Part shown: piece after piece, positions 12,001 to 22,936 of the stretch | Position numbering within the stretch: position 1 is the stretch's first letter | Layout of the letters: every line of letters starts with the position of its first letter | NCBI GenBank assembly: GCA_025266875.1 | Contig: JALLLT010000022.1 | Span: 372,001 to 436,000 of the forward strand | DNA from: Fennellomyces sp. T-0311 | Taxonomy: Eukaryota; Mucoromycota; Mucoromycetes; Mucorales; Lichtheimiaceae | Direction of reading: 5' to 3' | Length of the DNA: 64,000 nucleotides | The notes under the pieces: generated by a model | Told to the model about the DNA's origin: nothing | The model's database searches: none | What the model saw: only the letters and a program-made list of their open reading frames with translations | Translations under genes and position numbers: made by a program

Positions 12001-14635
12001 TTAGTCCAGCAAGTCAATGGCAGCTATAAACGGGATGCGTTTAGTATCCATGGCAACCTCCATGCTTCAGTGTACGTTACTTTGGAGACAGAGACATGCC
12101 ACCATGATGCCCAGGATAGCCAGTCCGTTCAAATCGTCATACGATGTCGCCGTCAACGCGAAAAACACGACTCCGTTCAGTACGCGGGCGGCACAAATAA
12201 TTCGGGACCATTTTGCTATATATAATATAGCGTTTGAGATGTGCTGTTATCCAAACAAACATCATGCCCGTCATCTTTTTTCTGCTTTTTCTTTCTTACC
12301 TCCTACCACCGGCGTGTTGATTAGCTTGATGAGCGCATTGATGATAAGGATAAGTCCGGCCATCACCCAGAATGACTTGTACACGTAAGAGGGATCAATA
12401 TGGCTGCCCGTTTCTTCTTCAGCCGAAGCAGCTTCGTGTCCACCTTCTTCTGCAGAAGGTTCGACTGCCGCAGCAAGCTTGACCCACGAAGATACCAAAT
12501 GTGCGGCTGCCGCTTCAAGCGTCTCCGCTCCTCCTTCTGAATAGATGCTGATTGTGTCACTTAGCGCAATTCCAAAAGCAACCTGGCACAAATGCAGCGG
12601 GAAATGGAGGTACATCCACAGTTGGCTCAACTGCACGTCACTCGACATCACCTCATGATTAAAGTCGTCAAAGTACATGAAGAAGAATAAAAAGATAATC
12701 ACGACACCAAACATGTTGGCCACCCTGATAGAAATATAAAAAAAAAAAAAGATATTAATTTTTCCCTGGAAAAGCATAAGCGGGGCACAGCCAAAACTTA
12801 CACCACTCGGACTTCAGTACCCGATTCCATAACCGCACGAATAAAGCCCATGCAGTTTTCTCCAAGCACAATCAACGTGAATAACGCAAACCGTTCGCCC
12901 AAATGACTTGCTGCCAATGATACTTGCTTGTGGCGTTTCAAGTAGATGTGCACCGCGACCTCCAGAAAGATGGACACGTACCACAATGCGAAACGTGCGC
13001 CGCGGTTTTCTGTGAATAGCAGGGACACGCCCCACAGTACCAGCGCCAGAGCGTGTACAGCCACATAGCCAGCCAATGGCCATTTTGAGAATGAGTGGGA
13101 CATGATCGCCGCCCATAACACCACACTGTACTGGACCAGTAACACCGCCTTCATCACTGTGATCGAAAGTGAGTTATTTTTTACCAACATGGTATATCTT
13201 TTGTGTTACCCATATAACCGATAATAAAGCCGTACGCGCTGTTCCAGAAATTGGCGCTGGCTCCAGCCATACCAACAAGACCACATAGTTCAATAATTTT
13301 GTAGATGTGATGGACCACATCAGGTTTTTCATAACGTGATGAATAGAGTGCACCAGCACACCATGTCCACCATACAACAACAAACCATGAAGCGTACAAA
13401 CCCAGTTGTTCGCTATCAATGATATGATGTTCGTGTGTAAATGTGGCGAGGAATCCAACATAAAACACGTCTCCAAACAATTCGAGCCAACTGGCCGACG
13501 TTTCTTCACCGATCTCATCTGATAAATCCGGATCAGGGAGCTCAAAGATCGGTCGTCGGCTCATCTCATGCTCTTCTACTTCCTCGAAATACTTTTTGAC
13601 TTCGAGATAAACGTTGCCGTTCAGTTCGATTATCATGTCGTCTCCGGTTAGTGTAACAATGGGCGGTGGCGCTTCGGGAGTTTCTTTTTCCTCCGGTTGA
13701 GGATCCTCTTCATCACTTGAGCTGCTACTGCTACTGTTGCCATCGTCATCACCTGACGTTCTTTCTTTTTTTGTTCAAAAATGTAACCGTTAGCATGCCG
13801 GTCCCAATACCCCACATTGGTTCGCGTTTTTTACTTTTCCTATTTACGGTCTTGTGGATTTTCAACGAATAGTCACGGCCCGACTTGTGGAAAAATTCAA
13901 TCAAGTCGTCAGTGTCGGTGATCTTGTATAGTTGAAGAATTTCCTTGTCTGTCAACTCGAGCTACATACTGTTTTAATGTCATATTCTCATGATTTTTTT
14001 TCTTTTTTACAATGACTTACCGGCTCCTTCAGATGATCGACTATATGCTTGGTGATACGAAGTTGCTCGTCACCGCCCATCAGATGCCGTAAATGGATCA
14101 CTACCACATTGATGAGTCTATTAGCCAAAAAATTCCGTCTTGGCGCAACACTTACTTGTTCGTACCAACGGCTTTCTATTTTTTTAGAACATATGCAAAT
14201 AAGTTTAGTGTTTTTGTTTGGATAAGATAAACCTTGTTTTTTATACCAGTACCTTTCTTCAGGTTCAGGTACAGTAGGTGTTGGGCTAGCACCTTGTTCA
14301 GGATCATGATTTTGCTCGTAAATCCTTTTCTCTTCATTATAGTCTTGCACACGCTGACGATGCAGTTCATATTCCTTGATAGGATGCAAGAACGCTTCAC
14401 CGAATGTTTCGTGACCGTGGCGACGCATCGGCCTTCCATGGGCTGAAGTAGGTCGGCGCAGCGAGGACGCATGGGTGATCGAGGATCGGGACGATTGTCT
14501 GCTTAGCGCAGGATTACGGACTTCAATAAATTCTTCACCATCCTCTTCGATATGTGCAGATGGCCTGCTACCATTGGATCGATGGCGCACATGACGTCCA
14601 ATAGTCAATCCTCGACCCAATTCTCTCGAAGTCAT
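12001..14635 (-). CDS. LtrA-family (low temperature requirement A) membrane protein
   Basis: Polytopic membrane protein of the LtrA family; its biochemical role is not established. The signature is clear in the exon ending near 13210 (ASWLELFGDVFYVGFLATF, then WWTWCAGALYSSRYEKP). Splice model: 14635-14021, 13961-13811, 13764-13210, 13156-12802, 12724-12300, 12215-12081, 12023-12001, about 752 residues. The last two exons add a TM segment (NGVVFFALTATSYDD) and end TAIDLLD; without them translation would stop at 12271. The N-terminal 200 residues are soluble and Ser/Arg-rich, followed by an acidic poly-Ser stretch and then the TM core. A further intron may be hidden in exon 1 near 14255-14120, where the sequence has donor and acceptor sites but stays open if unspliced. 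Confidence 0.87.
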
Positions 14636-17201
14636 AGAAAAAATGGAAGGTGAGGAAAAAAAAAGATAAAAAAACGAGGAAGAAACTTTTTTATTTTATT
14701 TTTTTTGCACAACCGTAACCGGACTTCTATAAAAGAGAGCCCGACTGTTGGAAAAGATTACCATATCTAACACCATTGACTGTTTTGGTATATGCTCCAG
14801 AACTGCATATTTTTGTCAATAATAAATCATCAGGGGTATGCAAGTGTTTGAACTTCCTCGAAAGTGACCTTATTTGGTGATTTTTATTATGATGCATGCT
14901 TGTGTAAATGAACCGGGTATAGAAAATACTCTTGTCGGAATACTATGCTGTCGTCATTCAGGGCGATCCATCCTTGCTTATCAAATGCCAACCGCAAACT
15001 TTTACACACCGATTGACCCGCGCAACGACACTAGAAACCCGGTATTCATCGATTTATTCAATCCGTTCGCAATTAGGAAAAATGTTTTATATCCGTCGTG
15101 TATATTGACTTTGCTAATACATTTTTGTTCCGGTCATGTTACCATGGGGATGATAGCAAAAAGACCCAAAAAAATTAACCATGTAAAGTAAAAAAGATAA
15201 AAGCCTTTTACTATCTGAACAGTAAATCATCTTGATCTTATTGCAGCCATCCGTAGCCTAGCAAGCCCATTTCCAATGCGCGTGCTTACGCGTTATGCAT
15301 CGTTTATCAAGTGCATTAGCCCCCGGCTCTGTGAAACCGAATCTTCCTTCCAGCGGGTATGCCCCAGCTAGGAAATGGGGGCTTAGATCGCACCGAACAA
15401 CAGGTCAAGTTGGTCTAGTGCAGAGTGAGGTGATGGGGTCCATCTCATTACAATTTGATAATTGAGGAAGTAAATCAATCTCGGCGAGATGAAAAACAGT
15501 TGACACTATAAGCTTTAAAAAAAGATTGCTCTCTCCTTCCGGAAAGTGCTTCTTTTATACTGGAAACTGGGTGCTACATAAACGAAGCAACTCAAGTTAA
15601 GCTTGCAGGAAGCGATAACGTGGGGCGCACCGGAAAGAATATTTTCCCGAAATGGATGTTTTTTTTTCAAGGTGTTACGAAATCTCGGATTGACGTAGCA
15701 TTTTAATGATGTGTGTAGCATCTAGTGATTATAGTGTTGATTTGCTATGCTAAAGAATCAACTCATCGCTTTGAAACATGAGGATCCGTGAGTGTCCGTG
15801 TATAAGTATTCATTGTCGCTGAAAATCAAATGGGTTGGAGGCTTACAATTGTGCGGCCATCGACCTTTGCTTCCGAGAGACGCTAAACATTTGCTGGCGT
15901 TGATTACAAACCAATTCCGTTTGCACTAGTTTTGTATATAAATTTCCATCTTTTGAAGGATTTACGTGTGTACAGAATCCCACAGTATCTTGCCTGAAGC
16001 GATATCCATGCATTATATTAAAAGGCGCTACTGCCTAGTATGTGCTATGTTAGTAACTGGCTATACATTCTCCATTTTGCAATCTACATAAATTCGAGTA
16101 CCGCAAGAAAGTGACCATATCATACGGCAGAGCAGTTTTATTATGCAAAGCCAAATAATTGCTGTGCGCTTTGACAATAATGGTTTCACAAAACGTGGAA
16201 AACATGGAAAAATACCTCCCGCAGTGGCGCAAAAGTCTACCGTTTTGCCGATTTTTTGGCTCATCGTGGCTTGAATCTGTTACATTTGGTAAGGATCCAA
16301 TTCCTCCTATTTGCCGATCTCAAAATGCTCCTTTCCTTTATGATTGCACATTGCACACACCACCAACGCATGAATTTACATATCAAAGTGAAGTTGATGG
16401 CTTGAAATTTCAACATAGCCGTGTGTGCATACAGATCGTTACGGACTCTGTATAGAGCGAGAGAATATGTGGGGAGTAACATTGATATTGCAAATACTGT
16501 CGCACGTGGCAATATGGTTTGCTTGCGCATGGATAAACGCAATCTTTACATTACGGGTTTCTACGCCGGCTAATTATAGTGAGTAATGTATTTTTCCGAC
16601 TTTATTCCTTGGCATTATTCAGCGGGGTATCTACTGTTTCGCTTCAAAACCAAATTAAAAGGTGCAATTCAAAAGGATGGACTGAAAATTGTGAATTCAA
16701 TAGCCCGGGATATTATAGTACTTCATGCCAGTAAGTATTACACAAAATATGTCGACGATTTCCGTAAATTTGATCATATTTAAAATCATGCGTGAAGATG
16801 GGTCAATATTTGTGGAAGTTTCAGAATTAACTTATCGACTATTAGGTGCGCCTCGTTCAATTTTGTGCAAAGGTATTAAGCTATGCACAGTTAAAGTGAT
16901 ATAAGTAACTAAGGTTTTGATGGATGCAATGAGGTATGTGTGCGTATTTAACACTTTTTTTATGAGCAAGTTGTATGGTGCTCTGTAACGAAGCAGCTTG
17001 GTCTTATTTCTGTGCGCTTGGTCGTTTTTTCCTGTGCGCGAGGTATTTCTTTTCTTATATGTAGGGTAAATAGTATCACTCTCGGTTGGTTGAACTTCCT
17101 CCGCCCTGGCAACCTTATAATCAGCATTCCTATCAGTGCCTTAGAAATGCATTGGGTACAGACGTTGTGGATATCTTTATCCAGGAAGGTATGTTAACTG
17201 C

Positions 17202-17740
17202 ATGCAATATTATATAGAGGTAGAGCTCTTCAGTGCTAAGATCACCGCTGTAATCCAACTCCTAGATCCATCGATCATTCCGCCTGCGTTAGAAGATGAG
17301 AATAAAGATGGTGATCAGCCCCTGCTGGTAGACTACGAGGATGACGAGAATTCGGACGATGATGAAGAAACCGACGAAGTAGTTGACGATAATGATGGTG
17401 AAGTCATTGTGATTGACAACGACGACGAGAAACCAGCTATTGTAGCTGAGATAACTTGCTTATCCGGGTGGGAAACGCTGAAGAGAGTCTACTCCGGTCG
17501 TACCAGCAGTATCAGCGAGCACCTCAAGGACTGCAAGACTCGCTACGTCAACTACAACGGGATCAGGAAGTATATCGAGATGTGCTACCCTTTAACCGGC
17601 GACAAGTGTTCGACGATGCGTTTCAGCGCAACAATATTGATCGATACTTGAGAGTAATTCATCAGCATCGCAATGTAGGAAGACGTCAAAATACAACGCG
17701 ACACGGCTACCACCCATACACTCACTATTATTCAGCGTAA
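17202..17740 (+). pseudogene. Acidic hypothetical gene or gene relic, frame-shifted
   Basis: A frame beginning at 17202 encodes a strongly acidic stretch (DDENSDDDEETDEVVDDND) and continues as SISEHLKDCKTRYVNYNGIRKY. From about 17590 the better protein-like reading moves to the next frame (NRRQVFDDAFQRNNIDRYLR) and runs to 17740, where a GTAAGT donor follows. Either a frameshift has broken an ancestral gene or an intron was missed. Acidic low-complexity runs like this are common in nuclear proteins. I do not recognise a family; a decayed transposon-borne gene is also possible. Confidence 0.35.
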
Positions 17741-18549
17741 GTGCGCTTCTTTTACACATTTCTCTTTCTCTATTTGTTTCTCTCTTTTTTTTCTTTCTTT
17801 CTTAATTATATAGACTTTATAGACGTTATTGTGCAACAAATATTTTTATCTTCAATTAGACTTTTATACGCTTCATCGCAACTTACAGCATATATATCAT
17901 ATGGTAAACCTTATTAGAATGAAGGTAATGTATCACTAACTATTATATAAAAAGTATTGTACACCAGTTTTAAGGCAAGTTTAACAAATAAATGGCATGT
18001 ATAAAGCCATTCGTCTGTAAAATCTTCATCAACAAGTCCTGGCTGCGAAGTCCCCTATGTATCCGTGAGCCATCCTTTCATTTCTCGAAATACGAAACTG
18101 GGGATGCTGGGTGGTGAAAATTCTGAAACGCGTGGAGCTTGTAGATACTTTGGTGAGCAATGACTTGCGTTCGTATCTATATCACATGTTTGCTGTAGCC
18201 TTGCTGTTCGAATGCCAGCTGTAAATAATGAACTAGCATATTCATCGTAATAAGAACTTACTGATGTTGCTTTCCCCTATCATTTGCAGAAACGCTTGGC
18301 CTGGAGCTGTCTAGAAAGATAAACAAGGTTGTATAAGTCTGACTTTATGGATGGAGTCAAATATCCCAACATCCTTTTTCGCGTGATGATTGCACAAGTC
18401 AAAAAGCCGAATTTGCGGATTCAAGACTTGGAAAAACTTGGTGGAAAGAGTCGAATTCCGCGTTACATAATCTACAAGTTGTTCCATGGTTTTATTCAGT
18501 TAACCTTAACGCTTTGTAATGAATTAAAACGGTCCACATATACAATGCT

Positions 18550-18678
18550 TCCAAAAAGTAATGTCGCTACCCAAAGAAATCAACGTCGTTCCAAAAATGG
18601 AAGTCGCTGTATATTTTATATTGTAAAATTAGGCCTTGACAACATTGATTTTTACAGGTAGCGACATCACTTATTGGA
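18550..18678. mobile_element. MITE-like element with 22-bp terminal inverted repeats
   Basis: The left end TCCAAAAAGTAATGTCGCTA (continuing CC) is matched by the reverse complement of the right end, TCCAATAAGTGATGTCGCTA (CC), 20 of 22 positions identical. The ends enclose 129 bp with no coding capacity. This is the layout of a miniature inverted-repeat transposable element. No target-site duplication is obvious. An alternative is a chance or regulatory inverted repeat, but 20/22 at this spacing argues against chance. Confidence 0.55.
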
Positions 18679-19551
18679 AATACTGTACACTGTCGAACTT
18701 AAGATACATATTAATGGTTTGTCGTACCGAAGCTATTTTTGTGAGACGAAACTTCAATGCTCCGCCCGCAAATGAATTGGTCTACCATGCTTTAAACTAA
18801 TGAGCTTATGTGCTTCCTAAGACAAGTATACCGAACTCTGATTCTCTGTCTGAGTATGTGTATACCGTAGATTGTGGACTCGCCATGTAATCTGGGTATT
18901 TGTATTTCAATAGAAAACATTAATAGTTTGTGTGTATTGTAAATTAATAATTGATCTACAACTACACATCGTCGTGAAGGACAAGCAGCTATTCGCTAAG
19001 CATCCGAGGCTGTTTAAGGATGGCTTCCGAGCCATAAGATTTGCAAATTACTGTGTTCAGCTCCCTGCAGGATGAATGCACACTTTCTCAAAAAGATGGC
19101 CGTAGTGCTCCGATTCTGTCGCCAATCGGGTGTCAGCACCGGCTTTTATTTGAACGGATAAAGCGCACACGGCATCAGTAAAGAGATGAAAGCACGGGTA
19201 CTCTGGAAAAACAATTTCAGACCAAGCTATTCTTTTTCTGTACGTAATCTGAAAGTTTATTGCTAATTCACAATGATGTGGAGTCGGCGAAGTACAGTGC
19301 AGCGGTCGCCAAAATTATTTTCCATATGGAAACCCGTGCAACGAAGCAGACCAAAAGGTGGGCGGACCATTTCCAGACCCAATCATATTCAGCGACGGGA
19401 CCACAGACCATTTCAGACTTGAAAAAATTGTCATGCCATCGACTTTGTGGTGGTGTGATCCAACTTTGCGAATCGAACGATTTTTTTGAGCCCAAGAGGA
19501 TATTTAAGCGAATAGAAGTATATCCTTGTTAGGCATCAATTCAATTCAATC

Positions 19552-19852
19552 ATGTTTGGCGTATCGCACTTCCTCAAGAACTCCAAGAAGCCCGAAATCA
19601 TTCCTCTTATCGTCATTGTCAGCGGTGCTTTGGGTGGTGCTGCCTACATTGGTGCTCGTCAAGCTAAGGCACCTGATGTGTCCTGGTAAATTTTAACAGC
19701 AGAATTTTTTTTCGACCAAAATTAACAAACGTAACCATAGGGACCACAAGGGCAACCCGTACCCGTGGCAAGACATCAAGGAGGGTGAGCAGGTGAAGCT
19801 GCTTGCTCTGAACCAAAAGTACGACGGCCGCTGGGAACGTACCAAGTGGTAG
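19552..19852 (+). CDS. NDUFA4/B12D-like small mitochondrial subunit
   Basis: Two exons, 19552-19685 and 19741-19852, around a 55-base intron give an 81-residue protein. It starts MFGVSHFLKNSKKPEIIPL, has one hydrophobic segment (about residues 16-35, LIVIVSGALGGAAYIGARQA), and ends in a hydrophilic tail with NPYPWQDI. Size, single TM and the conserved W..P.PW pattern match the NDUFA4 (MLRQ)/B12D family, small subunits attached to complex I or, in mammals, cytochrome oxidase. It should sit in the mitochondrial inner membrane. Neither exon is long enough to stand out as an open frame. It is convergent with the EI24/Rrt8-like gene, stop to stop 131 bases. Confidence 0.8.
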
Positions 19853-19983
19853 ACGCCATCCATACATTTGCTTTTTTTCTTTTTCACCGTTCAACTCTGT
19901 CTCATCCATATCTTATCCCGTTTAACGATGTAAAAACACCATACACGCACACACACACACATTTACTCTGTACATTATATACT

Positions 19984-20919
19984 TTATTTATTAAATATAT
20001 CAAAGAACTTGCGGCCTTCCAAGTTGTCCGAACCCTTAAGATCCATGACCCACATAGCTGCCCCAATGTGATTGGTATACGAGAATACAAAGCCTGCAAA
20101 CGGAATCATTTCCAGAATCGTCGCGACCACGCCAAACTGGTGATACTGCCAGAACGCCTGCTCGATCTGCCTTTGGCGACGTGGCGCCGTCCAGTTGTAC
20201 AGGTCAAAGTAACGCTTATGCGTCTGTCCTCCCCGCGTTAATCCTTGGATCCCGACAAAGGCAGCTGGTCCCACCACAGGTATCAGGTTCAGCGGCAAGG
20301 TGGCCAGGAAAAGCAACGGCTTGAGAATGAACAGCTTCCAGGTATCCTCGGATTGGGCGTAGAGCGTCATGATATTGATGGGCGATAAGAAGGTGTGGGC
20401 CTTGACCTTGGCTTCATCGAGATTGGATGGGATTTCCTTTTTAATCTTTTCCGCCGTTACATTCAAGGATTCGACCAAATCCTGCTGCGATGGCTGTGGC
20501 TTCTTTTCGTCGTCCTTCTTCTTTGGCAACGCGTTATGCTCGTCGAGAATGGCATCGAAGAACCTGTCGCGTACAGAACCCACATAATGATCCCCGAGTT
20601 TACCCATGATGGCGAACGACTCGACGAACGTCAGAATAGTGGCTGTCAGCGCCGTACCGGGACCAAAAAACCATTGGGCGCCGTCTTGCGGGCGTAGTTC
20701 GAGATACAGCTTGGAGAGGAGACGCGACTGAGGACCGAAGCCGTATTTGACCAGCGGTACAATCGCCAAAAGACTGAGTACACTAGCTTTGATGGCAGAC
20801 GACAGAATGGGACCAGCCAGAGTTTTGTAATTGTGCGCGAGATGCATAAATCCTCGCAAGGGATAAATGGCCGGGGGCAGTGGTTTTTGGGTCTTTCCCG
20901 GTGTAATGGCAAATGACAT
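19984..20919 (-). CDS. EI24/Rrt8-type multi-pass membrane protein
   Basis: Single-exon gene of 311 residues if started at the ATG at 20919 (MSFAITPGKTQKPLPPAIYP). The frame stays open upstream, but the added 52 residues look non-coding. Hydrophobic segments lie near residues 35-65, 88-108, 205-235 and 265-290. The core contains LNLIPVVGPAAFVGIQGL followed by HKRYFDLYNWT, a pattern I associate with the fungal Rrt8/Lds group within the EI24 superfamily. In yeast those proteins act in lipid droplets and outer spore-wall assembly. A lysine-rich loop (KKKDDEKK) separates the halves. Family assignment is from memory of the pattern and moderately sure. Confidence 0.68.
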   Translation of the reverse strand: MSFAITPGKTQKPLPPAIYPLRGFMHLAHNYKTLAGPILSSAIKASVLSLLAIVPLVKYGFGPQSRLLSKLYLELRPQDGAQWFFGPGTALTATILTFVESFAIMGKLGDHYVGSVRDRFFDAILDEHNALPKKKDDEKKPQPSQQDLVESLNVTAEKIKKEIPSNLDEAKVKAHTFLSPINIMTLYAQSEDTWKLFILKPLLFLATLPLNLIPVVGPAAFVGIQGLTRGGQTHKRYFDLYNWTAPRRQRQIEQAFWQYHQFGVVATILEMIPFAGFVFSYTNHIGAAMWVMDLKGSDNLEGRKFFDIFNK

Positions 20920-22936
20920 TTTTTTTTTCTGGAAGAAGAAACACGAAACAGCTGGGTCGCTTGGTGTCTGGAAATAGGGTTGTGGTTGCACAGCATGCTC
21001 TTTGCAGACATTGACAAAGACGACGCTGACTTTGATATAGGTATTCGAGAATCCAAGCTGTTGTTTTAGAACCACGACATCATATCTCTTACTTTTACTT
21101 TGATGATCCTTACCGCAGTGAGACAGTATTCCTTTTATGTCTGATCTGGTTTGTTATGGGTGAAAGTGGTATTTCATTTGTGGAAACTGTTAAAGCGTTG
21201 AACAACCACTCGACTAACATATATGGTGCAGTGTTCGACGGAAACTTGCACATCCAAGTCATAGATTTGATCATGCGAGATCGCTCGCTCGGCCAAGCAA
21301 AATCCCTCAATAACGTATATGGGCATCGCTCGTGCGTTGGCATTATCGTTTGTGGAGGGTTAGGTCCGAAGACGTTGACCCAAGGTTGAAAAATAATCCG
21401 TAAAAAGCAGCGGTAGTAGTTTGTAAGTGTGTGTAGGTCGCAATAACTCGTCTCACTTGGCTGCTTCTGCTTTAGGTAGCATCACCCATTTGTTTCATCC
21501 ATGCAAACTTAATAAGCTGCTTCTCCTTACCTCCCATAGACTACCATAAATTCATCTTATTATCCTAATCCATCGCCTTGTCTAAACCCTTCAGCTTATC
21601 CTTACCCTTCTGTTTCCTATTAGTATTCTTTTATGTTCCTTCGTGCCCTAATCCTTCTGCTGATCCTAATTCTTCGTATCATGTCCCAACTTATTCAATT
21701 CGACCAGATTCCCAGCCCCGCAGCGTCAATATACCCAGGCTCGCAGTATTTGAAGACCTGCGTATGTATTAGGAATCCAGATCCCAGCTCCAATTGTCAA
21801 CTGTCGGAAACGAGTCTTCCTAAGCCTACACTCATGATATATTTCTATTGCTTGCCATCAAAAAGACCATTCCACTTATTTATATATTCAAGATAATAAA
21901 GACATGAGACTACATAAGATCCCTCTTTTTACGTACTTTGGTACCCCATGATCCTATATCTGCAAGAATAGCCACCAGTACCAGTTAAAATAACTCCTTA
22001 CGAACATCGTACAGTGATTAGTGTGCTAATTTGAAGTGTTGTACGCATGAAGTGCTATATCGGCTCGCGGAGATATCGAGTGTGTATGAAGTCGATTTTA
22101 GAAAGATCGCAAACATGGCTGAAGATGCAATCGAAAACGTGGGTGAAATGATGTACAACCTTGAAGAACTGGAGGTCAATGATAACCCGAAAGTTAGCAG
22201 CGGTGAGTAAGCTAAGTCAGTGAGGAATTGGTCCAATGGAAAAATGAACTCATTTATAAAAGCATCATCATATGTTCGTGTAAACGGAAAAATAAAAGAA
22301 AAAAAGAGTCGAACTTGCATATAACTGCTGTTGACTATATCGCCCCGTATGTTAAAGTGCCACAAATAGTTTTCTCAAGCGTAAGAGTACATATCAGCAA
22401 CTATGCAGTGATATGGAAAGAAACGAGTGTCTCGACATATTCAACGAATGGAGCAAGTCGTTAAAAAACATGGTATCACAAAGGCCATTTAGTGTTATGC
22501 GAAAGATATGTAACCATAGAAGCACAATTGGTTACCATAACAGCAAACCTCGAACAAATTTTATATTTATTTGAATTTAGAATAAAGACAGCCGATAATT
22601 CAAACTAAACATCGAAAGCGTCGCACAGACGTGTGAGCATTTTTACCCACCGTCTTTCCCCGCATCGAGATCATATCGCGGAGTAGTACTTTGAACATAA
22701 CAATAAAGAAAAAAAGCGATGGTCCGTGCAAAAAGGAACTGGGGTCTCAACAAAAAAAAAAACCTGATCGTATCACACTCAGGCACATTGCACGAAATCA
22801 AAATTTTGGGAAAAAAAGGATGGCATACAGTCATTATCACGTGTGAAGTAGGAAGCTGTTGTGTAGCCGTAAATTTCATTTTGTTGCCACATACAACACT
22901 TCACTTTTCCATTCTTTTCGCCCCTCCCCTTCCACA
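20920..22936. other. Intergenic 2 kb with a possible gene relic
   Basis: Between divergent genes: the Rrt8-like gene reads left and the acyltransferase reads right, so both promoters lie here. A coding-like pair of segments (22022-22574) is listed separately. The right end is T/C-rich just before the acyltransferase ATG. No RNA gene seen. Confidence 0.5.
22022..22574 (+). pseudogene. Two coding-like segments, unknown, possibly a relic
   Basis: Segment one (22022-22202) reads as a helical, acidic protein fragment (FRKIANMAEDAIENVGEMM) bounded by an acceptor-like GATTAG and a good donor GTGAGTAAG. Segment two (to a TGA at 22572) reads as YQQLCSDMERNECLDIFNEW and onward. The simplest splice joins them in the wrong frame, so either another exon or intron choice is missing or a frameshift has broken the gene. 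No start codon was found for segment one. No family recognised. Confidence 0.28.

Larger units (their letters stand above)
14636..19551. other. 4.9-kb gene-poor interval with relics
   Basis: No complete gene recognised. It includes a plus-strand acidic coding-like segment (17202-17740) and a 129-bp element with terminal inverted repeats (18550-18678), both listed separately. A short stretch at 18958-19073 (plus) also reads as protein-like (HIVVKDKQLFAKHPRLFKDG) and ends in a stop. The rest is AT-rich with stops in all frames. A decayed gene cluster or old mobile-element insertions would explain this mixture. Confidence 0.5.

Noticed and set aside
18195..18230. tRNA-like B-box (GTTCGAATGCC)
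   Set aside because: No acceptor stem, A-box or anticodon arm around it.
20920..21075. Upstream extension of the Rrt8-like protein
   Set aside because: The added residues look like leader sequence (poly-Lys, Cys and Phe runs); MSFAITPGK is a better start.
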